This document shows, piece by piece, positions 47,641 to 55,842 of a stretch of 64,000 nucleotides of DNA (position 1 is its first letter; the number at the start of each line of letters is the position of its first letter). A program made the position numbers and the translations under genes. The DNA lies in the NCBI RefSeq assembly GCF_000688395.1, contig NZ_JIAG01000016.1:1-64000 (forward strand). The letters are read 5' to 3'. The DNA comes from Haematomicrobium sanguinis DSM 21259. Lineage in GTDB: Bacteria; Actinomycetota; Actinomycetes; Actinomycetales; Micrococcaceae. The notes below the pieces were generated by a model. It did not search any database and had not been told where the DNA came from. It saw only the letters and a list, made by a program, of their open reading frames with translations.

Positions 47641-49947
47641 ATGGGACGCAAAGCGCCCGTACAAGACATTGACGAAAACGCGCTCAAGGTCACTCCGCCG
47701 AAAAAGTACGCTGCCGGTGTCCAAGCCGTCAAAGTCGCGATGGAGCGCGGTTACGAGCAAGCCGGAGTTGTTCGCACGGCACGGTCCATGCTGCGGGTCA
47801 ATCAGCGCGGAGGATTTGATTGCCCGGGTTGTGCTTGGCCGGAACCAGATGGAGCGCGGCGACCGGCAGAGTTTTGCGAAAACGGCGCGAAAGCGATTGC
47901 CGAGGAAAATACGACCCGCACAGTCACCCCGGAATTTTGGGCGGCACATTCCATCAGCGAGCTGGCGGAGAAGAGCGAATGGTGGCTGGGCAGCCAGGGA
48001 CGCATCACCGAACCTGTCATCATTCACGAGGGCGAGGAGCACTATCGGCCGATTTCCTGGGCCGATGCCTTTGAACTCATCGGAGAGCGCATCCGGTCCA
48101 CCACCCCGGACAAGTGCGTTTTCTACACCTCAGGACGCACCGCCAATGAGACGGCGTTCATGTATCAGCTCTTCGCCCGCTCCATCGGCACCAACAATCT
48201 CCCCGACTGCTCCAACATGTGCCACGAGTCTTCCGGTTCGGCGCTCAATCCGACGATCGGCATTGGCAAGGGCACGGTGTCCCTGGAGGACATTCACCAG
48301 GCGAAACTCATCTTCGTGGTGGGCCAGAACCCCGGCACCAACCATCCACGCATGCTCTCCGCGCTGAAAGCAGCCAAGGACGCCGGAGGCAAGATCGTCG
48401 CCGTCAACCCGCTCCCGGAGGCCGGAAACATTGCGGTCAAGGATCCGCAAACCATCAGCGGGGTACTTGGGGATGGCACTAAGCTCTCTGACGAGTATCT
48501 GCAAATCAAGGTCGGCGGCGACCTTGCACTGTTCCAGGCTCTCGGGCACCTGCTTCTGGAGGAGGAAAATGCGAACCCGGGCAGCGTGCTGGATCGCGAG
48601 TTCATCGAGTCCCGCACCGCCGGCTTCGACGCCTACCGCGAGGCCCGCAAAACCCTGGACTGGGATGAAATCGAGATGGCAACCGGCTTGCCGCGCGCGC
48701 AGATTGAGCGGGTGGCGCAAATGCTCATCGCCTCGGATGCCACCATTTTCTGTTGGGCGCTCGGCATCACGCAGCAACCGCACTCGGTGGACACTATTAA
48801 AGAAATCGTCAATCTGCTCTTGCTCCAAGGGAACTTCGGCAAACCTGGTGCCGGAGCCTGCCCGGTACGCGGCCACTCCAATGTCCAGGGCGATCGGACC
48901 ATGGGCATTTGGGAGAAGCCCAAAGAATGGTTGCTTGCCAATCTTGACCGCGAGTTTTCCTTGAATACCCCGCGCGCGTTTGGTCTGGATGCGCAAGAGA
49001 CTCTCGATGCGTTCGAAAAGGACGAGATCGACGTCTTTGTCTCGATGGGCGGAAACTTTGCGGCGGCATGCTCGGATTCGGAAAACTTGGAAGCCGGGAT
49101 GAAGCGTGCGGGCCTCAGCGTGTTTGTCTCCACCAAGCCGAACCGTTCCCACATTGTTCACGGGCGCACCTCCATTATCCTGCCGACGCTCGGCCGAACC
49201 GATAAGGATGACAAGCACCCCGGCGGCGCTCAGTTTGTCTCGGTCGAGGACTCGATGTCCATGGTGCACCGCTCCCAGGGGCGTCTTGATCCGGTGTCAG
49301 ACCACTTGCTCGCCGAGCCGGTCATTGTGGCGCGGATGGCGCAGGCGACGCTTGGCGACGATCACCCGGTGCCGTGGCGAGCCATGGCTGAAGACTATGA
49401 CGTGATCCGCGACCATATCAGCCGTGTCCTCCCCGGATTCGAGGGATATAACGAGCGCGTACGCAGCAAAAACGGCTTCCAGTTGCCGAACCCGCCCCGC
49501 GATACGCGCAGCTTTGCCACCGCAAGCGAGCGCGGTCACTTCACCGTGTCCCCACTGGAATACTTGAATGCTCCCGAGGGCCACCTCATCTTGCAGACCC
49601 TGCGCAGCCATGATCAGTACAACACCACCACCTACGGGCTCGATGATCGCTACCGCGGCATCAAAAACGCGCGCCGAGTCATCTTGATCAACCCCGAAGA
49701 CCTAGCCCAGCTCGGCTTCGAAGATCGGGATCTGGTGGACGTCATTAGCGTCTTTGGGGGGACGAAGCGGCGCGCGGAGAGCTTCCATCTCGTCTCATAT
49801 CCCACGGCGAGGGGTTGTTGCGCGGCGTATTTCCCGGAGGCCAACGTGTTAGTCCACAAGGATTTGGTGGCCCGTGAATCGAACACACCGGGCTTTAAGG
49901 CCGTGACGGTCCGCTTTGAGAAACGGGATACACCGCACATGAACTAA
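47641..49947 (+). CDS. FdhF/YdeP-family molybdopterin oxidoreductase
   Basis: 768 aa, cytoplasmic, with no twin-arginine signal. The N-terminus contains NQRGGFDCPGCAWPEPDG with C61 and C64, and SNMCHESSGSAL with C194 at the position that can ligate molybdenum. MGD-binding stretches include VVGQNPGTNHPRML, SDATIFCWALGITQQPHSVD, NFGKPGAGACPVRGHSNVQG and a C-terminal domain ending with HLVSYPTARGCCAAYFPEAN. No electron-transfer subunit is adjacent, as usual for this family, whose substrate is uncertain (formate and acid-stress roles have been suggested). GGAG is present before the ATG. Its need for MGD and sulfuration explains mobA, moeA and fdhD upstream. Confidence 0.9.
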   Translation: MGRKAPVQDIDENALKVTPPKKYAAGVQAVKVAMERGYEQAGVVRTARSMLRVNQRGGFDCPGCAWPEPDGARRPAEFCENGAKAIAEENTTRTVTPEFWAAHSISELAEKSEWWLGSQGRITEPVIIHEGEEHYRPISWADAFELIGERIRSTTPDKCVFYTSGRTANETAFMYQLFARSIGTNNLPDCSNMCHESSGSALNPTIGIGKGTVSLEDIHQAKLIFVVGQNPGTNHPRMLSALKAAKDAGGKIVAVNPLPEAGNIAVKDPQTISGVLGDGTKLSDEYLQIKVGGDLALFQALGHLLLEEENANPGSVLDREFIESRTAGFDAYREARKTLDWDEIEMATGLPRAQIERVAQMLIASDATIFCWALGITQQPHSVDTIKEIVNLLLLQGNFGKPGAGACPVRGHSNVQGDRTMGIWEKPKEWLLANLDREFSLNTPRAFGLDAQETLDAFEKDEIDVFVSMGGNFAAACSDSENLEAGMKRAGLSVFVSTKPNRSHIVHGRTSIILPTLGRTDKDDKHPGGAQFVSVEDSMSMVHRSQGRLDPVSDHLLAEPVIVARMAQATLGDDHPVPWRAMAEDYDVIRDHISRVLPGFEGYNERVRSKNGFQLPNPPRDTRSFATASERGHFTVSPLEYLNAPEGHLILQTLRSHDQYNTTTYGLDDRYRGIKNARRVILINPEDLAQLGFEDRDLVDVISVFGGTKRRAESFHLVSYPTARGCCAAYFPEANVLVHKDLVARESNTPGFKAVTVRFEKRDTPHMN

Positions 49948-49990
49948 ACCTAGGCTCGCAACTGCCTCTGCGTTACGTAGCATAGGAGAC

Positions 49991-51490
49991 ATGGGACGCC
50001 TCGAGAACTCGCGCATAGCGGTACTCGTCGGCACCGCCGCCACCCTGTTTTACACCGTCCTTTCCTGGGTGCCGTCCTTGTGGTTTGACGAAGCGGCGAC
50101 CGTCAGCGCCGTCCGCCGTACACCCGCTGAACTCCTGGACCTGCTCGGCAATATCGACGCGGTCCACGGCGCCTACTACTTCATGATGCAGGGCTGGACG
50201 GCGCTATTCGGAGTCAGTGAGTTCGCGCTCCGGATCCCCAGTGCTATCGCCGGTGGAGCGAGCGCGGGACTCATTTATGCCATCGGATGCCGGCTGGGTT
50301 CCTCGCGTTATGCGCTGGTCGCTGCCGGAATTTTTGCAATCCTGCCTCGAGTTCAATATGCCGCCTTGGAAGCGCGGCCCTTCGTTTTTTCGATGCTGTT
50401 TGCCGCTCTTGCGACGTGGGCGCTGGTGCGCATTTGGTCTGCCGATGAAGAAAGGGACCGCACGGCGTTCTGGTGGATCCTTTACGCGCTCTGCGGTGCG
50501 CTCGGCGTCCTGTTTTCCCTCTACACGATTTTCCTCTTTGCCGCTCACCTCGTCACGGTCCTACTGGTCCCCGTCCTGCGCCGACGCATGCTCTCCTTCC
50601 TGGCTTCCGGCATTTTCTGGGTCGCGCCAGCCGCTGTGATTGGCTTCATCGCCTACGGCCAACGCGATCAAATTGCCTGGATTCGCCCGCTCGGACCCAC
50701 GACCGTGACGGAATATTTTCTCGCACAATATTCGAGCCGGGTGCAGTTCCTGGATGGCACCGACTACATACCGACCCTCGGAAAAATTGAATCCGCTGCG
50801 ACAAGCGTGCTGGCGGTCGTGCTCTTTACCTCAGCACTCGTCGGCATCTGGCGAGTGCGACGCGAATTTCTTGTCCGGCTCGCCCTGCCCTGGTTGTTGG
50901 TGCCGCTTGCGGCGCTCTTGGCGGGTTCCCTGATTCTCGGCTCGCCGTATTATCTACCCCGCTATCTGACTTTCACCTCGCCCGCAATTGCTCTCCTCAG
51001 CGCAGCCGCCCTTGTCCCGAGGGCAAGACCAACAGCCCGACCATTCGCTCGCGCGGTTCCCATCGCGGCCTTGTGCGCCCTGGTGCTCGCGGCAATACCG
51101 GCAACCATCAGCTTGCGCACCACCGGCGGCAAAGACGCGAGCTACGACTACCAATGGGTTGCCAAAACGGTCGCCGAAAATGCGCAGCCGGGGGACGCGA
51201 TCGCACCGATGGGCGGGGAACCTAATCTGATTGTGCGTTCCTCTCCAGACTCGTTCTCGGGACTGGCCGACCCCACCTTGATAGAGCCCGCGGGCAGTAT
51301 CGATCTGCTCTTTGACGGTCGGGTTGGCATTGCCAGCGCAGCGGATAAGGTGCAGCAATATGATCGGGTGTGGCTCATTCGCGAGAAGAACGACGGCGTG
51401 TCCCCGGCTGATCTTGCGGCTCTCGGATATATTCCCAAGACAGAATATACAGGAGTGACGCGGGTAGTCACCTTGTACGTTCGGGGTTAG
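49991..51490 (+). CDS. GT39-like membrane glycosyltransferase
   Basis: 499 aa with about ten hydrophobic segments, an integral membrane protein of the GT-C fold. The first outside loop has the acidic motif LWFDEAATV (Asp33-Glu34), as in polyprenyl-phosphate-sugar-using mannosyl- or arabinosyltransferases. HGAYYFMMQGW and SEFALRIPSAIAG follow, a classical GT39/PMT-type pattern, and GSPYYLPRYLTFTSPA lies late. The C-terminal ~120 residues are soluble and extracellular. The likely role is transfer of a lipid-linked sugar to a protein or wall polymer. AGGAG precedes the start. The stop overlaps the convergent SGNH gene by four bases. Confidence 0.8.
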   Translation: MGRLENSRIAVLVGTAATLFYTVLSWVPSLWFDEAATVSAVRRTPAELLDLLGNIDAVHGAYYFMMQGWTALFGVSEFALRIPSAIAGGASAGLIYAIGCRLGSSRYALVAAGIFAILPRVQYAALEARPFVFSMLFAALATWALVRIWSADEERDRTAFWWILYALCGALGVLFSLYTIFLFAAHLVTVLLVPVLRRRMLSFLASGIFWVAPAAVIGFIAYGQRDQIAWIRPLGPTTVTEYFLAQYSSRVQFLDGTDYIPTLGKIESAATSVLAVVLFTSALVGIWRVRREFLVRLALPWLLVPLAALLAGSLILGSPYYLPRYLTFTSPAIALLSAAALVPRARPTARPFARAVPIAALCALVLAAIPATISLRTTGGKDASYDYQWVAKTVAENAQPGDAIAPMGGEPNLIVRSSPDSFSGLADPTLIEPAGSIDLLFDGRVGIASAADKVQQYDRVWLIREKNDGVSPADLAALGYIPKTEYTGVTRVVTLYVRG

Positions 51491-52266
51491 AGATAGTCGT
51501 CCAGCCGCTGCGGTGAGACCAAGCGCGGGTAGCGTGCGCTGAGATGATCGCCCGAGGAGACGCCGCGCAATCTGCGAGATATCCAGGGCCCTAGGTAGGT
51601 CTTCGCCCACTGGGCATTTGCCCGGGTGCGTTGCCACCGGGATTGCAACGGGGTTTCGGGCGCCTCTAACGAGTGCTCGGCGGTGATGCCCCAGGCCATT
51701 AAGACATTGTGCGCCATCCGGGTGTGGCCAAGCGTCGACATGTGAGTTCGGTCTTCGCCCCACATATGCACAGATGCGAATTCACGCATACGCCAATAGT
51801 CGATGATGCCCGCGCCGTGCTCGTGAGCGATTTCGCGCACGAATTCGTTATAGAGCGCGACCCGACCTCGCGTCATCGAAAAGACCTTGGATGCAGAAGG
51901 GTTGAATCCGGTAAACATCCACACCTCGGCGCCGGCATCCCGCAAAGCGCCAATGGCTTCGGCATAGCGAAGCATGAGGGCATCGAGATTGACCCGCGGA
52001 CGCAAAATGTCGTTCGCCCCGGCGTAGATGGTGACAAGAGTCGGCTTCATGGCCAGTGCCGGATCGATCTGTTGCTCGAGAACTTGCAGGAGCTTGCGGC
52101 CCCGAATTGCGAGGTTGGCATAACCCCAGCCGAGTTCGTGGGCTTCTAACCCCTCTGCTACCCGGTCCGCCCAGCCTCGAACACCGGTCGGGCGGCGTGC
52201 GCAGTCATCGCCCATGCCTTCGGTGAAAGAATCGCCCAATGCCACGTATCGACGCTCAAAATCCAC
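51487..52266 (-). CDS. SGNH/GDSL hydrolase
   Basis: About 259 aa. An esterase or acylhydrolase fold with nucleophile Ser13 (GDSFTEG, block I), NLAIRG (block II), GAND with Asn85 (block III) and the Asp172/His175 dyad in EDRTHMSTLGH (block V). No signal peptide, so it probably acts on an intracellular or recently internalised acyl ester. The start is taken at GTG 52266 because family homology begins there; the ribosome-binding site AAGGA is close, and the frame stays open upstream to 52341. Confidence 0.88.
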   Translation of the reverse strand: MDFERRYVALGDSFTEGMGDDCARRPTGVRGWADRVAEGLEAHELGWGYANLAIRGRKLLQVLEQQIDPALAMKPTLVTIYAGANDILRPRVNLDALMLRYAEAIGALRDAGAEVWMFTGFNPSASKVFSMTRGRVALYNEFVREIAHEHGAGIIDYWRMREFASVHMWGEDRTHMSTLGHTRMAHNVLMAWGITAEHSLEAPETPLQSRWQRTRANAQWAKTYLGPWISRRLRGVSSGDHLSARYPRLVSPQRLDDYL

Positions 52267-52384
52267 GTCCTTAACTCTACTGAATCCCCGGGTGCCGAAA
52301 GGCGCCCGGGGCGGGCATCGCCGTCGTACGTTAAAGCGCAACAGGTTACTAGCACCTTCAGGGTTTTTCCAGTAAGTTCAGGGC

Positions 52385-53584
52385 ATGACCTCACGCGCGC
52401 CCTACCTTATTGCCACCTGCGGTTTTCCGAATTTCGGCGATGAGGTGATTACCGCTGGCTGGTTGCGCTATCTGGCTGACGCTGCTCCTGAGTCAACCGT
52501 GTGGGTGGACTGTCCGGAGCCGGGCCTGTCTGCCAAGCTGTTTGAGGGCATTCACCCTAAAGCACGGTTCACGAACACGGTGTGGCGCATGATTGCCGAG
52601 GCGCCGTCGCAGGAACCGGAGGAATTGCGCGCCCATCTGGAGCGGTTGGTCGCGCACGGGGGGAGCCCCCGGTTTGACTTGGGGCTCGAGACGCTGCGGG
52701 ATGCGTCCAGTGTGCATGTGCTTGGCGGCGGGTACATTCATGCCAAGTGGCCGCACCACGCCGGGCTCATATACGCGGCACTCGCGGCCCGGGATATAAA
52801 CGGAGCCGCGCTGTACGCGACCGGACAGGGCCTTGCGCCCGTGCTCGGACCCGAATACGGGTTAGCTGAGGCGCTTGGGCAGTTCGATCACTTGAGTGTT
52901 CGGGACGCCTCGAGTGCCGAATTCCTGGGGATTGATGTGGGGCTCGACGATGCCTTTTTGGCGGCGCCCGAGGTGCTCAAGCGTTCGCGCCAGTTGAATT
53001 TGGATGCGACGGCGCCGGATGTGCTGGTGTGCGTTCAAGACGACATGGGTTCGCCCGAGCGCATTGGCCACGTGCGCGAACTGGTGCGTGAGCGGGTTGC
53101 CGAGGCTGTGGCCGCCGGGAATTCGGTCGGGTATGTGGAGTGCATTCCCGGCAACGACCACCCGGGTTTTGCTGCACTGGCCGATCTCATTCCGGCGGAA
53201 AATTTCTACCCGTTCGCGCGGGTGTGGAATGAGGGTATGCCGTTGCGTTCCGGGCAGCACATTCTGACCACGCGGTTTCATCTGCACTTGCTGGGCTCGG
53301 CGGCGGGCGCACGTGGGACCGCCTATGGGATTAGCGATGACTACTATGACGAGAAGCATCGCAGCCTGGTGGAACGCGGGTCGGGGTGGGAGTTCGTTCC
53401 TGCCTCTGGTGAGAGAGCGCCGGAATTCTCCGACTCCTTAAAGACGCGGTTGTCCGATTATCACGAGCAAAAGGACGCGGAGGCGGCCGGTCTCTACGGA
53501 TCCAAGAACGCTGCGACGGTGACAGAAATTGAGACACCCCGTCCGGTCACCGGATCGCTCAGGCGCCTGTTGCGGAATAGATGA
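52385..53584 (+). CDS. Polysaccharide pyruvyltransferase family protein
   Basis: 399 aa, cytoplasmic. Family features are the N-terminal CGFPNFGDEVITAGWLRYL, HVLGGGYIHAKWPHHAGL in the middle, SVRDASSAEFLG, and the C-terminal TTRFHLHLLGSAAGARGTAY with the conserved RFH. The enzymes ketalise pyruvate onto sugars in wall or capsule polymers, using phosphoenolpyruvate. Close to a GT-C glycosyltransferase, so the pair may decorate a cell-surface glycan. The ribosome-binding site is weak. Confidence 0.82.
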   Translation: MTSRAPYLIATCGFPNFGDEVITAGWLRYLADAAPESTVWVDCPEPGLSAKLFEGIHPKARFTNTVWRMIAEAPSQEPEELRAHLERLVAHGGSPRFDLGLETLRDASSVHVLGGGYIHAKWPHHAGLIYAALAARDINGAALYATGQGLAPVLGPEYGLAEALGQFDHLSVRDASSAEFLGIDVGLDDAFLAAPEVLKRSRQLNLDATAPDVLVCVQDDMGSPERIGHVRELVRERVAEAVAAGNSVGYVECIPGNDHPGFAALADLIPAENFYPFARVWNEGMPLRSGQHILTTRFHLHLLGSAAGARGTAYGISDDYYDEKHRSLVERGSGWEFVPASGERAPEFSDSLKTRLSDYHEQKDAEAAGLYGSKNAATVTEIETPRPVTGSLRRLLRNR

Positions 53585-53666
53585 TGTGTGCATCCCCGTT
53601 GTTCGGTCTAAGCTGATGTTTAAGTTATTGATCATTAACTGAAAATCTCATCGAAGGACAAACAGT

Positions 53667-54857
53667 ATGAGCAACCCCAAAGACGTGGTCATTCTCGCTG
53701 GCGCGCGCACTCCCTTTGGAAAATTGTTGGGATCTCTTGAATCATTTGAGGCCACCGACCTCGGCGGCATGGCGATCTCGGCCGCTCTCGAGCGCGCCGG
53801 GGTAGCTCCCGAGCAGGTGGATGCCGTGATCATGGGGCAGGTCATTCAAGCGGGTGCCGGGCAAAATCCCGCACGGCAAAGTTCAATCAACGCCGGTATC
53901 GGTTGGGACGTCCCCACCGTCACCATTAATAAAGTCTGCCTATCCGGGCTCACCGCTATTATCGATGCTGCCCGCTTGATCCGCTCCGGTGATGCGGAAG
54001 TTGTGGTCGCCGGCGGCCAGGAGTCCATGACCAACGGGCCGCACCTGCTTCCAGGCTCGCGCAAGGGCTGGAAATACGGCGATCTGGCCGCCGTGGATTC
54101 GGTGGCGCATGACGGTTTGACCGACGCCTTTGACCACCAATCCATGGGCGCCTCAACCGAAAAGAAGAATGGCGAATTGGGCATCGATCGTGCCGCTCAA
54201 GACGAAGTTGCCGCCGCCTCGCACCAGCGCGCCGCGAAAGCGACCGAGGACGGCATCCTCGGCGAAGAAATCGTGGCGGTGAGCGTCCCGCAACGCAAGG
54301 GCGACCCGATAGTGGTCAGCGCAGACGAAGGAATTCGCGGGACAACAACCGTAGACTCGCTCAGCGTTCTGCGACCTGCTTTCGCCAAAGACGGCACCAT
54401 CACAGCGGGTAATAGTTCCCCATTGAGCGATGGCGCTGCGGCCGTGGTGTTGACTACCCGGGAAAATGCGGAGGCCAAGGGTTGGGACTACCTGGCCGTG
54501 CTCGGAGCTCCGGGACAGGTCGCCGGTCCAGATACCTCGTTGCACTCCCAGCCGTCCAATGCCATCACACAAGCGCTGGGCCGCCAGGGCTGGTCCACCG
54601 AGGATCTGGACTTGATTGAAATCAATGAGGCCTTCGGCTCCGTGGCCGTGCAGTCGCTCAAGGACTTGGACTACCCGATGGACAAGACCAATATCCACGG
54701 CGGAGCGATCGCGCTGGGTCACCCGATCGGCGCGTCCGGTGCCCGCCTCGCCTTGAGCGCCGCGATGGAGCTGGCGCGCCGCGGTTCCGGCAAGGCCGCC
54801 GTGTCGCTGTGCGGCGGCGGAGGTCAAGGCGAAGCGCTTCTGCTCTACCGCGACTAG
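53667..54857 (+). CDS. Acetyl-CoA C-acetyltransferase (thiolase)
   Basis: 396 aa. The acyl-accepting Cys91 lies in NKVCLSG, the His352 in GHPIG, and the second catalytic Cys382 in SLCGGGGQGEA. The length and NEAF motif (IEINEAFGSVA) are those of class II biosynthetic thiolases, which condense two acetyl-CoA or cleave acetoacetyl-CoA. AAGGAC is upstream of the ATG. No beta-oxidation or mevalonate genes are adjacent, so the pathway is undetermined. Confidence 0.93.
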   Translation: MSNPKDVVILAGARTPFGKLLGSLESFEATDLGGMAISAALERAGVAPEQVDAVIMGQVIQAGAGQNPARQSSINAGIGWDVPTVTINKVCLSGLTAIIDAARLIRSGDAEVVVAGGQESMTNGPHLLPGSRKGWKYGDLAAVDSVAHDGLTDAFDHQSMGASTEKKNGELGIDRAAQDEVAAASHQRAAKATEDGILGEEIVAVSVPQRKGDPIVVSADEGIRGTTTVDSLSVLRPAFAKDGTITAGNSSPLSDGAAAVVLTTRENAEAKGWDYLAVLGAPGQVAGPDTSLHSQPSNAITQALGRQGWSTEDLDLIEINEAFGSVAVQSLKDLDYPMDKTNIHGGAIALGHPIGASGARLALSAAMELARRGSGKAAVSLCGGGGQGEALLLYRD

Positions 54858-54881
54858 GGCGTACGCGACTAAGTTGGTGGC

Positions 54882-55265
54882 ATGAACACCCAGTTGGAAA
54901 TTTATGGCGCCCGTCCGGTGCCCTTGGCTCGCGTGGAAGAAATCCTGGACGCAGAGCCGGGCCTGGTCACCGGAAAAGTGAACGACAAGGGCAATGGCGA
55001 ATTCACCATCCATGTGATCGATGGCGAGTCGAATCAGAACTTTTTTGTATTCTCCGGGCCCTTCCACGCTGTGACCGGCTCTCTTCCGGGTGCGGTTGGC
55101 GCGCTCCTGCCAGAAGCGACCGTGGTGTATCGCATGAAGGTCGCCGATTTGCCGCCCTCGGTCGAGGCGCTCATGGCCGTATTTGTGGCGACGGTATCGG
55201 CAGAGGCCGGCGGTCACGCCTATGACGTCAAGAAACAATCGGTTGTGTTTGGAGATGTGCTGTGA
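54882..55265 (+). CDS. Uncharacterised 127-aa protein
   Basis: I do not recognise a family. The product is soluble, with no cysteine, signal or membrane segment, and alternates beta-like and helical stretches (RVEEILDAEPGLVTGKV, GEFTIHVIDGESNQNFFVFS). It starts 24 bases after the thiolase, and its stop overlaps the GTG of the YbaK-type gene by four bases, so it is co-translated with a deacylase. The overlap and codon use support a real gene; no function is proposed. Confidence 0.65.
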   Translation: MNTQLEIYGARPVPLARVEEILDAEPGLVTGKVNDKGNGEFTIHVIDGESNQNFFVFSGPFHAVTGSLPGAVGALLPEATVVYRMKVADLPPSVEALMAVFVATVSAEAGGHAYDVKKQSVVFGDVL

Positions 55266-55732
55266 GCCTAGACAATTCCCACCAACGTTTCCTCGACGGC
55301 GCCGAGGCATTGGGCCTAGAGGTCGAGGTCATTGATCGCGCGCCGGCCAAGTCGCTGGAAGAGGCTGCCTCCATGCTCGGTATCACGCCGGCAGAGATTG
55401 TGAAATCGCTTGTGGTGCGGCATAAGGACGGCAGCTACCTGTTTGCGCTTGTCCCCGGTGATCGGCAAATATCCTGGCCGAAGCTACGTGCGCTCCTGGG
55501 GGTTAATAAGGTTTCCATGCCGCCCGCCGATGAGGCATTCACTGCCACCGGATATGAGCGTGGGACCATCACGCCCATCGGCTCCACAACGCCATGGCCC
55601 GTATATGCCGATGAACGCATACAAGGTAAGCGCGTGTCGATGGGCGCCGGAGCGCATGGGAAGAGTGTATTCGTCGACGCGGACGAGCTCGCCATCGCTC
55701 TCGGCGCGAGCATCGCCGACATCTCCGACTGA
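55262..55732 (+). CDS. YbaK/EbsC-type aminoacyl-tRNA deacylase
   Basis: 156 aa from a GTG that overlaps the previous stop. The fold shows EIVKSLVVRHKDGSYLFALV with Lys48, the position of the conserved lysine of YbaK, then GSTTPWPVYADE and the C-terminal GAGAHGKSVFVDADELAIAL. Such proteins hydrolyse misacylated tRNA, such as cysteinyl-tRNA(Pro), in the cytoplasm. The gene converges on the GH38 mannosidase, separated by a palindrome. Confidence 0.85.
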   Translation: MSLDNSHQRFLDGAEALGLEVEVIDRAPAKSLEEAASMLGITPAEIVKSLVVRHKDGSYLFALVPGDRQISWPKLRALLGVNKVSMPPADEAFTATGYERGTITPIGSTTPWPVYADERIQGKRVSMGAGAHGKSVFVDADELAIALGASIADISD

Positions 55733-55753
55733 CCGCCTACCCGGCCCCACCAC

Positions 55754-55829
55754 CGCGTTTCGCATCCCCGTACCGCATTTTCATCCCCATATAAGGGTCT
55801 CGAAATGCGGTACGGGGATGCGAAACGCG
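55754..55829. repeat. Intergenic palindromic element, family A, perfect arms
   Basis: Two 27-base arms (55754-55780 and 55803-55829), including CGCGTTTCGCATCCCCGTAC, are exactly complementary around a 22-base loop. It lies between two convergent stop codons (55732 and 55843), so it probably works as a bidirectional terminator for the YbaK-type gene and the mannosidase gene. Confidence 0.85.
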
Positions 55830-55842
55830 TAGTGGGTGGAGG

